64,000 nucleotides of DNA from an uncultured Microbulbifer sp. (GTDB taxonomy: Bacteria > Pseudomonadota > Gammaproteobacteria > Pseudomonadales > Cellvibrionaceae): positions 43,792-107,791 of the forward strand of contig NZ_CANNGQ010000006.1 in assembly GCF_947504145.1 (NCBI RefSeq), read 5' to 3'. Shown piece by piece: positions 34,781-45,178 of the stretch. Made by a program: the position numbers and the translations under genes. The notes under the pieces are model-generated. The model saw only the letters and a list, made by a program, of their open reading frames with translations, did no database searches and was not told the origin of the DNA. Numbering within the stretch: position 1 is the first letter of the stretch; the number at the start of each line of letters is the position of its first letter.

Positions 34781-35575
34781 GGTGAGCAGTTCCAATCGGC
34801 CGCCGTTTAGGTGATACATGGCACCAACGATCTTGATCTTGCCCTCCTTCTCCATCTTGGCCAGCACATCACTGTCGTCGCGGATTTCATCCATGGCCCG
34901 GCGCACATTATTGGCCGCCACCAGATCCACAAACTCCGCGTTTTTACTGGTGCGGTCGCCATCGTATTTGGTCGCCTTCACCGCCGGCTTGATCTCATCC
35001 AGCAACTCCGTGAGCTTGCCCAGCTTCACATCGTCAATGGCGCCCTTCACCGCCCCACAGGACGAATGCCCCATCACCAGAATCACCTTGGCGCCCGCAG
35101 CAGCGCAGGCAAATTCCAGACTGCCGACAATATCGTCATTGCAGATATTCCCCGCTACCCGGGTATTGAAAGACTCCCCCAGTCCCATATCCAGCAGAAT
35201 CTCCGCCGGTGTACGGGAATCTATACAACTCAGGATTGCCGCCGCCGGAAACTGCCCTGTGCCACTGGCGCGCTTCTGCGCCAGGTAATCGTGCTGCTGC
35301 ATCTTGCCGGAGCGAAACCGCTCATTGCCTTTCTGCATCATCGCAATCACATCGTCCGGGCTCATCGCATCCCGCTGCGCTTTACTCAGCGCCGCAGCAA
35401 AACTCACCCCGGAGAAACTCATCAGACCGGCGCCCGCCGCCATCCCAGCAATACCCGCGGTCAGGGCGCTTTTAAGTGCCTGGCGACGGCTGGTACCGGG
35501 TCGGTAGCCCGGATGCGAGGAATATTTCATGCGAGTACCGGAATTCTGGTTCGGGCGATTCGGTTCGTTGCACAT
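34778..35575 (-). CDS. beta-class carbonic anhydrase, Tat-exported
   Basis: A 265-residue beta-carbonic anhydrase interconverting CO2 and bicarbonate. Zinc ligands are clear: C-x-D-S-R in LSCIDSRTP, and H-x2-C in VMGHSSCGAVKG. The N-terminus carries a twin-arginine signal (TSRRQALKSALTAG) with a hydrophobic stretch ending SFAAALS, so the enzyme should be folded in the cytosol and exported to the periplasm. The start at 35575 has GGACT upstream; 35530 is an alternative with a shorter leader. The open frame continues to 35905, but the extra residues look non-coding. Periplasmic beta-carbonic anhydrases may supply bicarbonate or buffer pH. Confidence 0.9.
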   Translation of the reverse strand: MCNEPNRPNQNSGTRMKYSSHPGYRPGTSRRQALKSALTAGIAGMAAGAGLMSFSGVSFAAALSKAQRDAMSPDDVIAMMQKGNERFRSGKMQQHDYLAQKRASGTGQFPAAAILSCIDSRTPAEILLDMGLGESFNTRVAGNICNDDIVGSLEFACAAAGAKVILVMGHSSCGAVKGAIDDVKLGKLTELLDEIKPAVKATKYDGDRTSKNAEFVDLVAANNVRRAMDEIRDDSDVLAKMEKEGKIKIVGAMYHLNGGRLELLT

Positions 35576-35763
35576 AGTCGAGTCCGCTGAAAATAGTTGC
35601 CGGTGCTGCGAATACCGCAGACCGGCGTTGGCGTAATAAGCCACCCTGTGAGGAGCTAATTTCAGTCTAGACGAATTTGGCGACATGCAAACTTGCAACC
35701 GAAGTACACCTGCCAGATGCGAAGGCCCGGTGGCGGGCCGCCACAGAAGAAATTCGGAGCACC

Positions 35764-35795
35764 ATAAAAAAAGCCCCGGGGTTACCGGGGCTTTC
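35764..35795 (-). terminator. Rho-independent terminator of purL
   Basis: On the minus strand a 9-bp GC-rich stem (AAGCCCCGG / CCGGGGCTT) is followed by T7 and lies ten bases after the purL stop. Confidence 0.92.
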
Positions 35796-35804
35796 GAGGT
35801 TGGC

Positions 35805-38800
35805 TTAGTCCACAAACACGCGAGCATTGCGGAACAGTCGCATCCAGCCGGAATCCTCATCCCAGTCGTCCGGGCGCCAGCTGTTGCTGACCGCGCGCGC
35901 GACACGCTCCGGATGCGGCATCATGATGCTCACACGGCCGTCTTCGGAACACAGCGAGGTAATACCATTGACCGAGCCATTCGGGTTGGCCGGGTAGGTC
36001 TCGGTGATCTGCTGGTTGTTGTTCAGGTACCGCATCGCGATGGTGCCAGACTTTTCACAGGCTTCCAGCTGCTTCTGGTCAGCAAACTCCACACGGCCTT
36101 CGCCATGGGCCACCGCCACCGGCATGTAAGAGCCGGCCATGCCCTTAAAGAGCACCGACGGGGAATCTTCCACGCCCACCAGCGCAAAACGCGCTTCGTA
36201 CTGTTCAGAGAGGTTGCGCACAAAGCGCGGCCAGTGATCGGCACCCGGGATCAACTCCTTGATCACCGAGAACATCTGGCAGCCATTACACACGCCGAGG
36301 CCAAAAGTCTCCTTGCGGTTGAAGAAGCCTTCAAACTGATCCCGTGCACGGTTGTTAAACAGAATGGTTTTGGCCCAGCCTTCACCGGCACCCAGCACGT
36401 CACCGTATGAGAAGCCGCCACAGCCCACCAGACCTTTGAACTGATCCAGCTCAACACGGCCGGCGAGAATATCGCTCATGTGCACGTCTACGGCATTGAA
36501 GCCTGCGCGGTGGAAAGCATGCGCCATTTCGACCTGGCTGTTGACGCCCTGCTCGCGCAGGATCGCGATCTTCGGACGAACACCCTTTTTAATGTACGGC
36601 GCGGCGATATCTTCATTGATGTCGTAAGACAGTTTGACGGACAGGCCTGGATCTTCCGCTTCGCTCTTGGCGATCGCATCAAATTCCTGCTTGGCACAAT
36701 CGGCATTGTCACGCAGTGCCTGGATACGATAGCTGGTTTCACTCCAGATCTGCTGCAGCTCGGCGCGGCTGCGGCTGAAGATGACTTGGTCTTCACGGGT
36801 GAAACGCAAGTGCCCGTCTTCGTTCAGCTCGCCGATTCGATGGGCGGGTACGCCCACGGAGGCAAAGCGCATCGCCAGCATATCGGCATCGGCTGTGGGC
36901 ACCTGCAGTACCGCACCCAGCTCTTCGTTGAACAGTGCCGCGATCGCATCGTCGCCCAGGTCGTAGAGCTCGACATCCACACCCACACGGCCGGCAAAGC
37001 TCATCTCCGCCAGCGTAGCGAAGAGGCCACCGTCGGAGCGGTCGTGGTATGCGATGACTTTCTCTTCTTCCAGAAGCTCCTGCATGACTTCGAAGAAGCC
37101 TTTGAGTCGCTTGGCGTCGTCCAGGTCTGCCGGAGTGTCACCCAACTGGCTGTACACCTGCGCCAGGCAGGAGCCACCCAAGCGGTTTTTACCGGCGCCC
37201 AGGTCAACCAGAATCAGTTCGCTCTCGCCTTTGCGCATTTTGCGCAGCTGCGGGGTCACCACTTTGCGCACGTCGGTGACCGGGCTGAAGGCAGAGATCA
37301 CCAGTGACAGTGGCGCAGTCACCGCCTTGTCAATGCCGCCGTCGTTCCAGGCGGTGCGCATGGACATGGAGTCCTTGCCCACGGGAATGGTGATACCGAG
37401 GTCAGGGCACAGCTCCATACCCACCGCTTCCACGGTGCGGTAGAGCTTTTCTTCCTCACCCGGGTGGCCGGCAGCACACATCCAGTTGGCGGAGAGCTTG
37501 ATATCGGACAGCTTCTTGATCGGCGCAGAGGCGATGTTGGTGATGGCTTCGCCCACAGCCAGACGGCCGGACGCGGGCGCGTCCAGAAGGGCGACCGGGG
37601 TGCGCTCGCCCATGGACATGGCCTCACCCTTGGTGCTGTCGTACGACACGGTGGTTACAGCGCAGTCGGCAACCGGCACCTGCCAGGGACCAACCATCTG
37701 ATCGCGGGAGACCTGCCCGGTGACAGTGCGGTCGCCAATGGTGATCAGGAAACTCTTGCTCGCCACGGTGGGCAGGCGCAGTACGCGCTCAGCGGCGTCG
37801 TTCAGGTCGATCTCGCTGGTGTCGAATGCCTTGGTCTCGGCTTCCACTTTGTCTGCCACACGGTGCATCTTCGGCGGCTTGCCGAACAGCACTGACATCG
37901 GCAGGTCGACCGGCTTGGCGTCGAACTGGGTGTCGTTCAGGGTCAGGTGCTTCTCATCGGTAGCTTCACCAACAACCGCGAAGGGCGCGCGCTCGCGCTC
38001 GCAGATTTTCTCAAAGCGCTCCAGATCGTCCGGCATTACCGCCAGCACATAGCGCTCCTGGGATTCGTTACACCATATTTCCAGCGGGCTCATGCCCGGC
38101 TCGTCGGAGGGCACGTTGCGCAACTCGAACTTGCCGCCGGTGCCACCATCTTTGACCAACTCAGGGAAGGCATTGGACAGCCCACCGGCGCCCACATCGT
38201 GAATAAAGGCGATGGGGTTCTTGTCGCCCTGCTGCCAACACTGGTCAATCACTTCCTGGCAGCGACGCTCGATTTCCGGGTTCTGGCGCTGCACGGAGGC
38301 GAAGTCCAGATCTTCGGAGCTGGAACCACTGGCCATACTGGAAGCGGCGCCGCCACCAAGGCCGATCAGCATTGCCGGGCCGCCGAGCACGATCAGTTTT
38401 GCGCCGGGCTTGAACTCCGGCTTGTCCACGTGTTCTTCACGGATATTGCCGTAGCCACCGGCCAACATGATCGGCTTATGATAGCCACGGCGCTCGCCGT
38501 TGAAATCTTCTTCAAAGGTACGGAAGTAACCGCAGATGTTCGGACGGCCGAATTCATTGTTGAAGGCGGCACCGCCGATGGGTCCTTCGATCATGATGTC
38601 CAGCGCGGTCACAATGCGCTCGGGCTTGCCGTAGTTCACTTCCCACGGCTGCAGGGCACCCGGCAACTGCAGGTTGGACACGGTAAAGCCGGTCAGGCCC
38701 ACCTTGGGTTTGGATCCCCGCCCCACCGCGCCTTCGTCGCGGATTTCGCCACCGGCACCAGTGCCGGCTCCGGCAAACGGCGCAATCGCAGTCGGGTGGT

Positions 38801-39683
38801 TGTGTGTTTCCACCTTCATCAGCAGGTGGATAGCTTCCTGGCTGAAGCCATATTCTTTGGTGACCGGATCCGGGTAGAAGCGACCCGCTTCGTGGCCTGC
38901 CACTACCGCCGCGTTATCCGCGTAAGCCGACAGGACGCCTTCGCCGCCCAGTCGATAGGTATTCTTGATCATGCCGAACAGGGAGTGCGGCATCTCTTCG
39001 CCGTCGATGGTCCAGCTGGCATTGAAGATCTTGTGACGGCAGTGCTCCGAGTTCGCCTGGGCGAACATCATCAGCTCCACATCCGTGGGGTTGCGCTCCA
39101 GCTCTTCAAAACTGGTCAGCAGGTAATCGATCTCGTCATCGGCCAGTGCCAGGCCGAGGCCCGAGTTGGCAGCCACCAGGGCGTCGCGACCGTCGTTCAG
39201 CACGTCGACGGTGGCCATTTCCCGCGCGGACTCTACTTCAAACAGCGCTTCGGCCTGCTCCAGCTGGGAGTACACGCTCTCCACCATGCGGTCGTGCAGC
39301 AATGCGGCAAATTCCGTGCGTTCAGCTTCGGTTAATTTGACCCCGGTAATGTAGTAGGCAACACCCCGCTCAAGGCGATGCACCTGAGTCAGGCCTGCAT
39401 TGTGGGCGATATCGGTGGCCTTGGAGGACCAGGGCGAAATCGTGCCAGGGCGCGGGACCACCAACATCAGCTCGCCTTCCGGCTGGTGCTTCTCTTCGGT
39501 TGGGCCGTACTGCAGCAGGCGCTCCAGCAGCCCCTGGTCCTTTTTGCCCAGCGATTCGCTGTCGGCAAAGTGCACAAACTCGGCGTAGATGTCTGCAATC
39601 GCGGGCTGCAGGGCGCGGAGTTGGTTAAGGAGTTTTTGATGGCGAAATTTCGACAGTGCGGGAGCACCACGCAGAACTAGCAT
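35805..39683 (-). CDS. purL: phosphoribosylformylglycinamidine synthase
   Basis: A 1292-residue single-chain FGAM synthase that makes FGAM from FGAR, glutamine and ATP in purine synthesis. The length matches the large gammaproteobacterial form, in which the amidotransferase is fused. The order is an N-terminal PurS-like part, a linker, two AIRS-type synthetase halves ([20 protein letters not shown] in the first, [10 protein letters not shown] and the LAQVYSQLG region in the second) and a C-terminal glutaminase with catalytic Cys in [12 protein letters not shown] and the His/Glu pair in [10 protein letters not shown]. It is monocistronic between a terminator and a 550-bp divergent gap. Confidence 0.97.
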   Translation of the reverse strand: MLVLRGAPALSKFRHQKLLNQLRALQPAIADIYAEFVHFADSESLGKKDQGLLERLLQYGPTEEKHQPEGELMLVVPRPGTISPWSSKATDIAHNAGLTQVHRLERGVAYYITGVKLTEAERTEFAALLHDRMVESVYSQLEQAEALFEVESAREMATVDVLNDGRDALVAANSGLGLALADDEIDYLLTSFEELERNPTDVELMMFAQANSEHCRHKIFNASWTIDGEEMPHSLFGMIKNTYRLGGEGVLSAYADNAAVVAGHEAGRFYPDPVTKEYGFSQEAIHLLMKVETHNHPTAIAPFAGAGTGAGGEIRDEGAVGRGSKPKVGLTGFTVSNLQLPGALQPWEVNYGKPERIVTALDIMIEGPIGGAAFNNEFGRPNICGYFRTFEEDFNGERRGYHKPIMLAGGYGNIREEHVDKPEFKPGAKLIVLGGPAMLIGLGGGAASSMASGSSSEDLDFASVQRQNPEIERRCQEVIDQCWQQGDKNPIAFIHDVGAGGLSNAFPELVKDGGTGGKFELRNVPSDEPGMSPLEIWCNESQERYVLAVMPDDLERFEKICERERAPFAVVGEATDEKHLTLNDTQFDAKPVDLPMSVLFGKPPKMHRVADKVEAETKAFDTSEIDLNDAAERVLRLPTVASKSFLITIGDRTVTGQVSRDQMVGPWQVPVADCAVTTVSYDSTKGEAMSMGERTPVALLDAPASGRLAVGEAITNIASAPIKKLSDIKLSANWMCAAGHPGEEEKLYRTVEAVGMELCPDLGITIPVGKDSMSMRTAWNDGGIDKAVTAPLSLVISAFSPVTDVRKVVTPQLRKMRKGESELILVDLGAGKNRLGGSCLAQVYSQLGDTPADLDDAKRLKGFFEVMQELLEEEKVIAYHDRSDGGLFATLAEMSFAGRVGVDVELYDLGDDAIAALFNEELGAVLQVPTADADMLAMRFASVGVPAHRIGELNEDGHLRFTREDQVIFSRSRAELQQIWSETSYRIQALRDNADCAKQEFDAIAKSEAEDPGLSVKLSYDINEDIAAPYIKKGVRPKIAILREQGVNSQVEMAHAFHRAGFNAVDVHMSDILAGRVELDQFKGLVGCGGFSYGDVLGAGEGWAKTILFNNRARDQFEGFFNRKETFGLGVCNGCQMFSVIKELIPGADHWPRFVRNLSEQYEARFALVGVEDSPSVLFKGMAGSYMPVAVAHGEGRVEFADQKQLEACEKSGTIAMRYLNNNQQITETYPANPNGSVNGITSLCSEDGRVSIMMPHPERVARAVSNSWRPDDWDEDSGWMRLFRNARVFVD

Positions 39684-40232
39684 CGCGGGATTAAGCCTCT
39701 TGTCTGGATTTGAGCGCCTGCGGGCGGAAGTTTCAGGGGTAAAAGAAGGAGCCGCGCAGGTACACCGGGAATCGGAGCGCGCGCATTGTACCCGATGCGC
39801 CGCCCCACCAACACTGTCGGGTGTTATCTAAGTGGTATCTAAAAGGAGTTCTTGCAGTAAAGATGACGCGTGCAGAAGTAACCACTGTAAATTGCGGCGA
39901 GAACTCAATCTCTGGCGCCTCAGGCTTCCTGAGGTTGGCGCATCACCCACCCGAAGAGGCGCGAACTACTACACTTATCAGGTCAAGACAAGCCGACTGG
40001 TCACAAAGTGAAACCCCGCTTTCACGCCGATTGGTCAGCACGCAGGAGTTTGAGGTAAAATTGCGGCGCTTTTGACCCAAGCCTGCTCAAATAACAGACA
40101 GCAGGCTTTGCGTGCGGGCGGCAACGGAGCCGCCGCCCGCAGGAAATGGCGCTTTGGGGCGGGCTGATGCCCGGAAATTTCACACTGCGAGCGCCCACAA
40201 TAAAGCTGAGAACGGACTCGAGGGAACAACCT
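39684..40232. other. 549-bp purL-mltF divergent region with three inverted repeats
   Basis: No convincing gene is present; an 84-codon open frame at 39821-40075 has no ribosome site or family look. Three inverted repeats stand out: CCTCAGG CTT CCTGAGG (39918-39934), AAGCCTGCT with AGCAGGCTT (40079-40108), and TGCGGGCGGC with GCCGCCCGCA (40113-40141). Promoters for purL and mltF must lie here. The last two hairpins sit 92-150 bases before mltF and could be leader structure or terminators of an unseen transcript. Confidence 0.55.
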
Positions 40233-41711
40233 ATGATCATGAAAAGCCGACTGTTGCGATACAGCCGCCGCCTGTTGAAGGGGGCTGCGCTGGCCTGTTG
40301 TGCTTCGCTTTTGGTGGCCAGCAAGGCACCGAGCCTGCTCGAGCAGGTCAAGGCCTCTGGCAAACTGGTTGTGCTGTCCCAGAATGGCCCCACCACCTAT
40401 TACGAAGACGCCAATGGTAACTACACCGGCTTCGAATACGGCATGCTGCGCGCATTTGCCAAGGAACTGGGTGTCAAACTCGAAATCCGCGATGTGCATG
40501 ATCTCGGCCACCTGTTCCATGAGCTGGAAAACCCGGAATCCCCTGCCCACCTGGCTGCAGCGGGCCTAACCGTTACTCCCGAGCGCCGCGAACAGGTGCG
40601 CTTTGCCCCCTCCTACTTCGAGATTCGCCAGCAGGTCATCTACCGCCTGGGTGAAGCGCGCCCGCGCAGCGTGGCCGATCTGGCCGGCAAGAACATTGCC
40701 GTCATCGCCGGCAGTGCCCACAGCGAACAACTGCGCAAACTCTCCCACCGCTATGAAGACCTCAGCTGGGAAGAGATTTCCGACGTCGACGCCATGGAGC
40801 TGGTGGAAATGGTCAATGAGGGCAAATACCACTATGCCATCGTCGACTCCAACGCCTACGCGGTACACCGCGGCCTGTATCCGAATACCCACATCGCCTT
40901 CAACCTGACCCAGTTCCAGCCGGTTTCCTGGGCTTTCCCCGAAAACGACGACGACACCCTCTACCGCGCCGCGCGCAACTTTATGCTGCGGGCAAATACC
41001 GGTGGGCTGGTCGCCGAGTTGCGGGAATTGCACTTTGGCCATGTCAGTAAAATGAATGTGGGCGGTGCACAGACCTTCGCCCAGCTCACCCGTGAGCGGC
41101 TGCCAAAGTGGCGCGACGAGCTGCAGAAAGCAGCCGACAAATACGAGCTGAACTGGGAGCTTCTGGCCGCGCTAAGCTATCAGGAATCTCACTGGAACCC
41201 CCGCGCCAAGTCCCCCACCGGTGTGCGTGGACTGATGATGCTGACCCGTGCCACCGCCCGCGAACTGGGCGTCAACCGCCTCGACCCCATTCAGAGCATC
41301 GACGGTGGTGCCCGCTATATCGTCCAGGTAAGAGACAAGATCCCGGAGCGCATCCGCGAGCCGGACCGTACCTGGATGGCCCTGGCCGCCTACAACATCG
41401 GTTACGGTCACCTGGAAGATGCCCGCGTGCTGACCCAGCAGATGGGCGGCAATCCGGATCGCTGGCCCGATGTGCGGGATCACCTGCCACTACTGGCCAA
41501 GCGCCAGTACTATAAGCACCTGAAACACGGCTATGCCCGCGGCTGGGAGCCGGTGACCTACGTACAGAATATCCGCCACTACCAGGCTCTGCTCACCTGG
41601 AGCAGCCGTATCGAAGAGCAGCGCCTTGCCGCAGCCGCCGCCAATGACGACGGCGAGGCACTGGCAGATGCGCCGGTGAGCGAGGCCGCAGGATCTACCC
41701 CCGCGCTCTAG
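40233..41711 (+). CDS. mltF: membrane-bound lytic murein transglycosylase F
   Basis: A 492-residue peptidoglycan lytic transglycosylase of the MltF type. The ATG at 40233 has GAGGG nine bases upstream; the frame is open to 40146 without other support. An N-terminal hydrophobic stretch (LLKGALACCASLLV-like) is probably a signal peptide; no obvious lipobox follows it. Residues about 40-265 form a periplasmic solute-binding-like domain (VVLSQNGPTTYYEDANG, AAAGLTVTPERREQVRF). The catalytic transglycosylase domain follows, with Glu in LSYQESHWNPRAKS and LAAYNIGYGHLEDAR. A terminator follows 22 bases after the stop. Confidence 0.93.
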   Translation: MIMKSRLLRYSRRLLKGAALACCASLLVASKAPSLLEQVKASGKLVVLSQNGPTTYYEDANGNYTGFEYGMLRAFAKELGVKLEIRDVHDLGHLFHELENPESPAHLAAAGLTVTPERREQVRFAPSYFEIRQQVIYRLGEARPRSVADLAGKNIAVIAGSAHSEQLRKLSHRYEDLSWEEISDVDAMELVEMVNEGKYHYAIVDSNAYAVHRGLYPNTHIAFNLTQFQPVSWAFPENDDDTLYRAARNFMLRANTGGLVAELRELHFGHVSKMNVGGAQTFAQLTRERLPKWRDELQKAADKYELNWELLAALSYQESHWNPRAKSPTGVRGLMMLTRATARELGVNRLDPIQSIDGGARYIVQVRDKIPERIREPDRTWMALAAYNIGYGHLEDARVLTQQMGGNPDRWPDVRDHLPLLAKRQYYKHLKHGYARGWEPVTYVQNIRHYQALLTWSSRIEEQRLAAAAANDDGEALADAPVSEAAGSTPAL

Positions 41712-41732
41712 AAAACCCATGGTATATCGCTG

Positions 41733-41762
41733 AAAAAATCCCGGAATTTCCGGGATTTTTTC
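41733..41762 (+). terminator. Rho-independent terminator of mltF
   Basis: AAAAAATCCCGG pairs with CCGGGATTTTTT around loop AATTT, starting 22 bases after the mltF stop; the 5' A run makes it potentially bidirectional. The next 170 bases before the lipoprotein gene show nothing beyond a short palindrome near 41879. Confidence 0.92.
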
Positions 41763-41936
41763 GTTTTGGGCGATGAATGACCGGCTGGCGCCCCTGAAAT
41801 GGAGCGATTCACCAGAGGCCGGAGTGATGGGAGCAACGTGCAAGTCACAAATATCCTCCTATGCTTAACGTCAGCAGCCCGATTAAATCGGCGCCAACGC
41901 TCAATCATTCTCCATTAATCACCATCAGGAGCCTAT

Positions 41937-42434
41937 ATGATTCGTTACCTGTTGCTCGCGAGCCTACTGACCTCCATCGTCCTCACCGGCTGCAGCCGTA
42001 AATCGGAAACCCACGATCCCGACCACACTGCAGACCCGGCGCAGCAGACGGAAACCGAAGTCATCGAAGAGACCACCATCACTGAAACCGATCGCCCGGA
42101 TGACACCAGCGCCCCGGATTACGCTGACAAATCTTCCACTGGTGAAACCGGCAGTGATTCAGCCGCGGCGGACAGTGACAATGCGGAAAGCCCCAATAGC
42201 GAAGGCCAACTGATCTGCAACGCCACATGGTTTGAATGGGTCAACGGCAAAGTGACAGAAGAGTACAGTGAGGCCATTACCGAACAGTACCCTACAGGCC
42301 TGCCCTCAGTCGGTAGTGACGATTGGTTCATCGCTATGGATAAACTGACCGGCGGTGACGGCGCACACGGGCCGGATGGTGGCAGTGATGAGTGGTGTTT
42401 CATGATCCAGCAACGTCTCGGTAACAGCGACTGA
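41937..42434 (+). CDS. small acidic lipoprotein of unknown function
   Basis: A 165-residue predicted lipoprotein. AGGAG lies eight bases before the ATG. The signal peptide ends in a clear lipobox (LTGC), so Cys19 should be lipidated. The next 75 residues are low complexity and rich in Asp, Glu, Thr and Ser, probably an extended linker. A folded-looking C-terminal part has CNATWFEWVNGKVTEEYSEAI, two Cys (possible disulfide) and several Trp. I do not recognise a family. The PepSY gene starts 28 bases downstream on the same strand, so the two are likely co-transcribed. Confidence 0.75.
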   Translation: MIRYLLLASLLTSIVLTGCSRKSETHDPDHTADPAQQTETEVIEETTITETDRPDDTSAPDYADKSSTGETGSDSAAADSDNAESPNSEGQLICNATWFEWVNGKVTEEYSEAITEQYPTGLPSVGSDDWFIAMDKLTGGDGAHGPDGGSDEWCFMIQQRLGNSD

Positions 42435-42461
42435 CCTATATCCATCTCTAAGGAGGAACAC

Positions 42462-42743
42462 ATGAAGAACGTAAAGAATTCACTCCTCGCCGTGACCCTC
42501 GGAGGTATCGCTGCCGTCGCCGCGACCCAGGCCAGCGCAAAAGATGAGATGCCACCGCCCGGTGCCATGGCGCTGTCTGCCATCGTCACCAAACTGGAGC
42601 AACAGGGTTATGTACCCGTGGTAGAAATCTCTCTGGACGACGGTCGCTGGGAAGTCGAAGCCTACCGAGAAGGCAAGCGATGGGATCTTGAAGTCGACCC
42701 GAACAGCGGAGAAATCGTGAAAGTACAAGAGGATAGAGATTAG
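42462..42743 (+). CDS. small secreted PepSY-domain protein
   Basis: A 93-residue exported protein. AAGGAGG precedes the ATG at a good distance, and a signal peptide ends at AQASAKD. The rest is one PepSY unit: IVTKLEQQGYVPVVEISLDDGRWEVEAYREGKRWDLEVDPNSGEIVK. PepSY domains occur as propeptide-like inhibitors or as small periplasmic modules near sensors and metal or redox proteins. Here the neighbours are a lipoprotein and D-lactate dehydrogenase, which give no clear target. Confidence 0.85.
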   Translation: MKNVKNSLLAVTLGGIAAVAATQASAKDEMPPPGAMALSAIVTKLEQQGYVPVVEISLDDGRWEVEAYREGKRWDLEVDPNSGEIVKVQEDRD

Positions 42744-42780
42744 CCACACCCTGAAATTGCGCCAAATACGGACCGCAAAC

Positions 42781-44523
42781 ATGCCTGAACCCAACGCGCA
42801 AACACTGCTGCAACAACTGCAGCAGTTGCTTGGCACTGACAATGTCCTTGCGGACCCGGAGCGCAATGAACACTACCGCACGGGCTTTCGCTCCGGCGAG
42901 GGGCCAGCCCTTGCGGTGGTCTTCCCCCACCACCTTGTGGAACTGTGGCGGATACTCAACACCTGCGTTGATGCCGGCGCCATCATTATCCTGCAGGCCG
43001 CCAATACCGGACTGACAGAAGGCTCCACGCCCAGCGGCACGGATTACGACCGCCCGATCGTCATCATCAACACCCTGAACATGCGTGAAATCCACCTGCT
43101 CGGAGATGGCGAACAGCAGGGCAAGCAGGTCGTCGCCCTGCCCGGCGCCACACTGCACAGCCTGGAAAAACTGCTTACCCCACTTAAACGCTCCCCTCAC
43201 TCCGAGATCGGCTCCTCCTGTATCGGCGCTTCTATTGTTGGCGGTATCGCCAACAACTCCGGCGGCGCCCTGTGTCAGCGCGGCCCGGCCTATACCGAAC
43301 TCGCCGTATTCGCCCGGGTAAACGAAAACGGAACGCTGGAACTGATCAATCACCTGGGGATCGATCTTGGAGAAACCCCGGAACAGATCCTCACCAACCT
43401 CGAACACGGCGCCTTTGCCCAAGTAAAAGACCTGCCCTACTCCGCGCAGGACGACAGGCCGCGCATGGCCTCGGACCGGGAATATACCCAGCGCCTCCGC
43501 GACATCGATGCCGACTCGCCCGCCCGCTTCAACGCCGACGCCCGCCGCTTGTTTGAAGCCAGCGGCTGCGCCGGCAAGGTCGCCGTGTTTGCTGTGCGCC
43601 TGGACACCTTCCCCATACCCGAGCACACCCAGACGTTCTACATCGGCAGCAACGACCCCGCCGTGTTCGCAGGCCTGCGCCGCGGACTGCTCAGCGAACT
43701 CCCTGAGTTGCCGATACTCGGCGAATACCTGCACCGGGACATGTTCGACCTGGCCGCCCGATATGGAAAGGACAACTTTTACATCATCGAAAAACTCGGC
43801 ACCCGAAACATGCCGCGCTTCTTCGCCATCAAAGGCCGCATGGATGCCTGGCTGGAAAAGCGCGGCTTTCTGCCGAGCTTTCTCACCGACCGAGTGTTAC
43901 AGAGGCTAAGCCACCTGCTGCCCGAGCACCTCCCCCAACGCATGCGGGACTACCGAAAAACCTTCGAGCACCACCTGATCCTCAAAGTGGCGAACACAAA
44001 TATCGCGCCCACTCAAAAGTGGCTGAAAGAATTTTTTGCACGGGAAGAAAACACCGGCGACTTTTTCCCCTGCACACCAGAAGAAGCCACAAAAGCCATG
44101 CTCCACCGCTTCGTCTCCGCCGGTGCTGCCATGCGCTACCAGACAGTACACAACAAAGAGGTAGGGGAGCTTTTACCACTGGATATCGCCCTGCGCCGCA
44201 ACGACAGAGACTGGCAGGAAGACTTACCGGAAGAGCTTGAAAGCCAGCTGGAACACCGGCTGTACTACGGACATTTCCTGTGCAACGTCTTCCATCAGGA
44301 CTACATCCTGAAAAAAGACGCCGACCTCAAACAGGTCAAAGCGGGCCTGCTGAAACTACTCGACCAACGCCGCGCCCGCTACCCCGCCGAACACAACGTA
44401 GGCCACCTGTATCAGGCCGACACCGACCTGAAACAATTCTACAAATCCCTCGACCCCACCAACACCTTCAATCCGGGCATCGGGAAAACCGACAAACACC
44501 GCCGCAACTGCGGCTGCGGTTAA
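42781..44523 (+). CDS. dld: quinone-dependent D-lactate dehydrogenase
   Basis: A 580-residue FAD enzyme that oxidises D-lactate to pyruvate at the inner membrane and passes electrons to quinone. The N-terminal FAD-binding part shows ILQAANTGLTEGSTPSGTDYD and GSSCIGASIVGGIANNSGGAL; the lactate dehydrogenase membrane-binding domain lies in the middle and C-terminal part (RFFAIKGRMDAWLEKRGFLP, DGLFH-like LCNVFHQDYIL). The length and motifs match Dld and not the LldD type. The ATG at 42781 is preferred to a TTG at 42757. The stop shares TTAA with the stop of the convergent DUF6702 gene. Confidence 0.92.
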   Translation: MPEPNAQTLLQQLQQLLGTDNVLADPERNEHYRTGFRSGEGPALAVVFPHHLVELWRILNTCVDAGAIIILQAANTGLTEGSTPSGTDYDRPIVIINTLNMREIHLLGDGEQQGKQVVALPGATLHSLEKLLTPLKRSPHSEIGSSCIGASIVGGIANNSGGALCQRGPAYTELAVFARVNENGTLELINHLGIDLGETPEQILTNLEHGAFAQVKDLPYSAQDDRPRMASDREYTQRLRDIDADSPARFNADARRLFEASGCAGKVAVFAVRLDTFPIPEHTQTFYIGSNDPAVFAGLRRGLLSELPELPILGEYLHRDMFDLAARYGKDNFYIIEKLGTRNMPRFFAIKGRMDAWLEKRGFLPSFLTDRVLQRLSHLLPEHLPQRMRDYRKTFEHHLILKVANTNIAPTQKWLKEFFAREENTGDFFPCTPEEATKAMLHRFVSAGAAMRYQTVHNKEVGELLPLDIALRRNDRDWQEDLPEELESQLEHRLYYGHFLCNVFHQDYILKKDADLKQVKAGLLKLLDQRRARYPAEHNVGHLYQADTDLKQFYKSLDPTNTFNPGIGKTDKHRRNCGCG

Positions 44524-45014
44524 AGCGCGATCTTCACCACACTGGCACCGGGCTTCAGGGTAAATGATTCTGTATTGCCATCGCGGGTAAGATTCAGCGT
44601 ATTCACCTGATCCCGCTCGATTTCCATCAGCATCGACTGACGCACCTTGAAAGACTTACCCTCCACCTCCGTCAGCGGAATTTCCTGGTAGATCCACACA
44701 TCGTGTACGTCCGACTCCATTCCCACCCACGTTGGCTTAACCCGTTCACCCGACGCTGACAGCAACTGAAAGTGCTGATTTACGTACGCCTCCATCTGCT
44801 TCTGCGCATCCTGCATCTCCTTATCCGCACTCAACGACAGCGCCCGCTCTACATCGGCCACGAAAAAGCGGTGGGCGATCTCCAGGGACTGGGTGCGTTC
44901 ATTTACCGAGAGTTCAGTCAGGCCGAAGTGGTAGCGGTGGGCGTGGGCCTGGGAGGCGGCCAGGCAAAGCAACAAAGAAAGAACCGCAAGTAATTTGGAT
45001 GAAAATTTAAGCAT
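44520..45014 (-). CDS. secreted DUF6702-like protein
   Basis: A 164-residue exported protein with a signal peptide ending SQAHAHRY. The mature start HRYHFGLTELSVNERTQSLEIAHRFFVADVE and the RVKPTWVGMESDVHDVWIYQEIP region match DUF6702, which has no known function. It is convergent with dld (stops overlap at TTAA) and lies downstream of the M1 peptidase gene on the same strand, 164 bp away. DUF6702 genes are frequently next to M1 peptidase genes, so a functional pair is likely; that is inference from neighbourhood. The 164-bp gap holds no further gene. Confidence 0.8.
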   Translation of the reverse strand: MLKFSSKLLAVLSLLLCLAASQAHAHRYHFGLTELSVNERTQSLEIAHRFFVADVERALSLSADKEMQDAQKQMEAYVNQHFQLLSASGERVKPTWVGMESDVHDVWIYQEIPLTEVEGKSFKVRQSMLMEIERDQVNTLNLTRDGNTESFTLKPGASVVKIAL

Positions 45015-45178
45015 TCAAAGATTCCTGCCGAGGTAGAGCGCAAGCTCAAAGGAAGTGTAGGGAGTAGCCGCCAACAACCACAGATGTCCGGGCGAAGCGA
45101 GTACCCGGTAGCACCGCCGCCACCCAAACTACAAAAACGGGCGACAGCGGCACGACGCTGAAAAAGAACAGGGAGAAG

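Noticed and set aside
35576..35905. An N-terminal extension of the carbonic anhydrase
   Set aside because: The extra 110 codons have no conserved or signal character, and the Tat signal begins downstream.
37947..39335. A 462-codon plus-strand frame opposite purL
   Set aside because: It lies fully inside an unmistakable purL; its composition (His/Gly/Ala-rich) is that of a complementary frame, with no ribosome site.
39821..40075. An 84-codon frame in the purL-mltF gap
   Set aside because: No ribosome site, no family resemblance, and it overlaps inverted repeats; likely chance.
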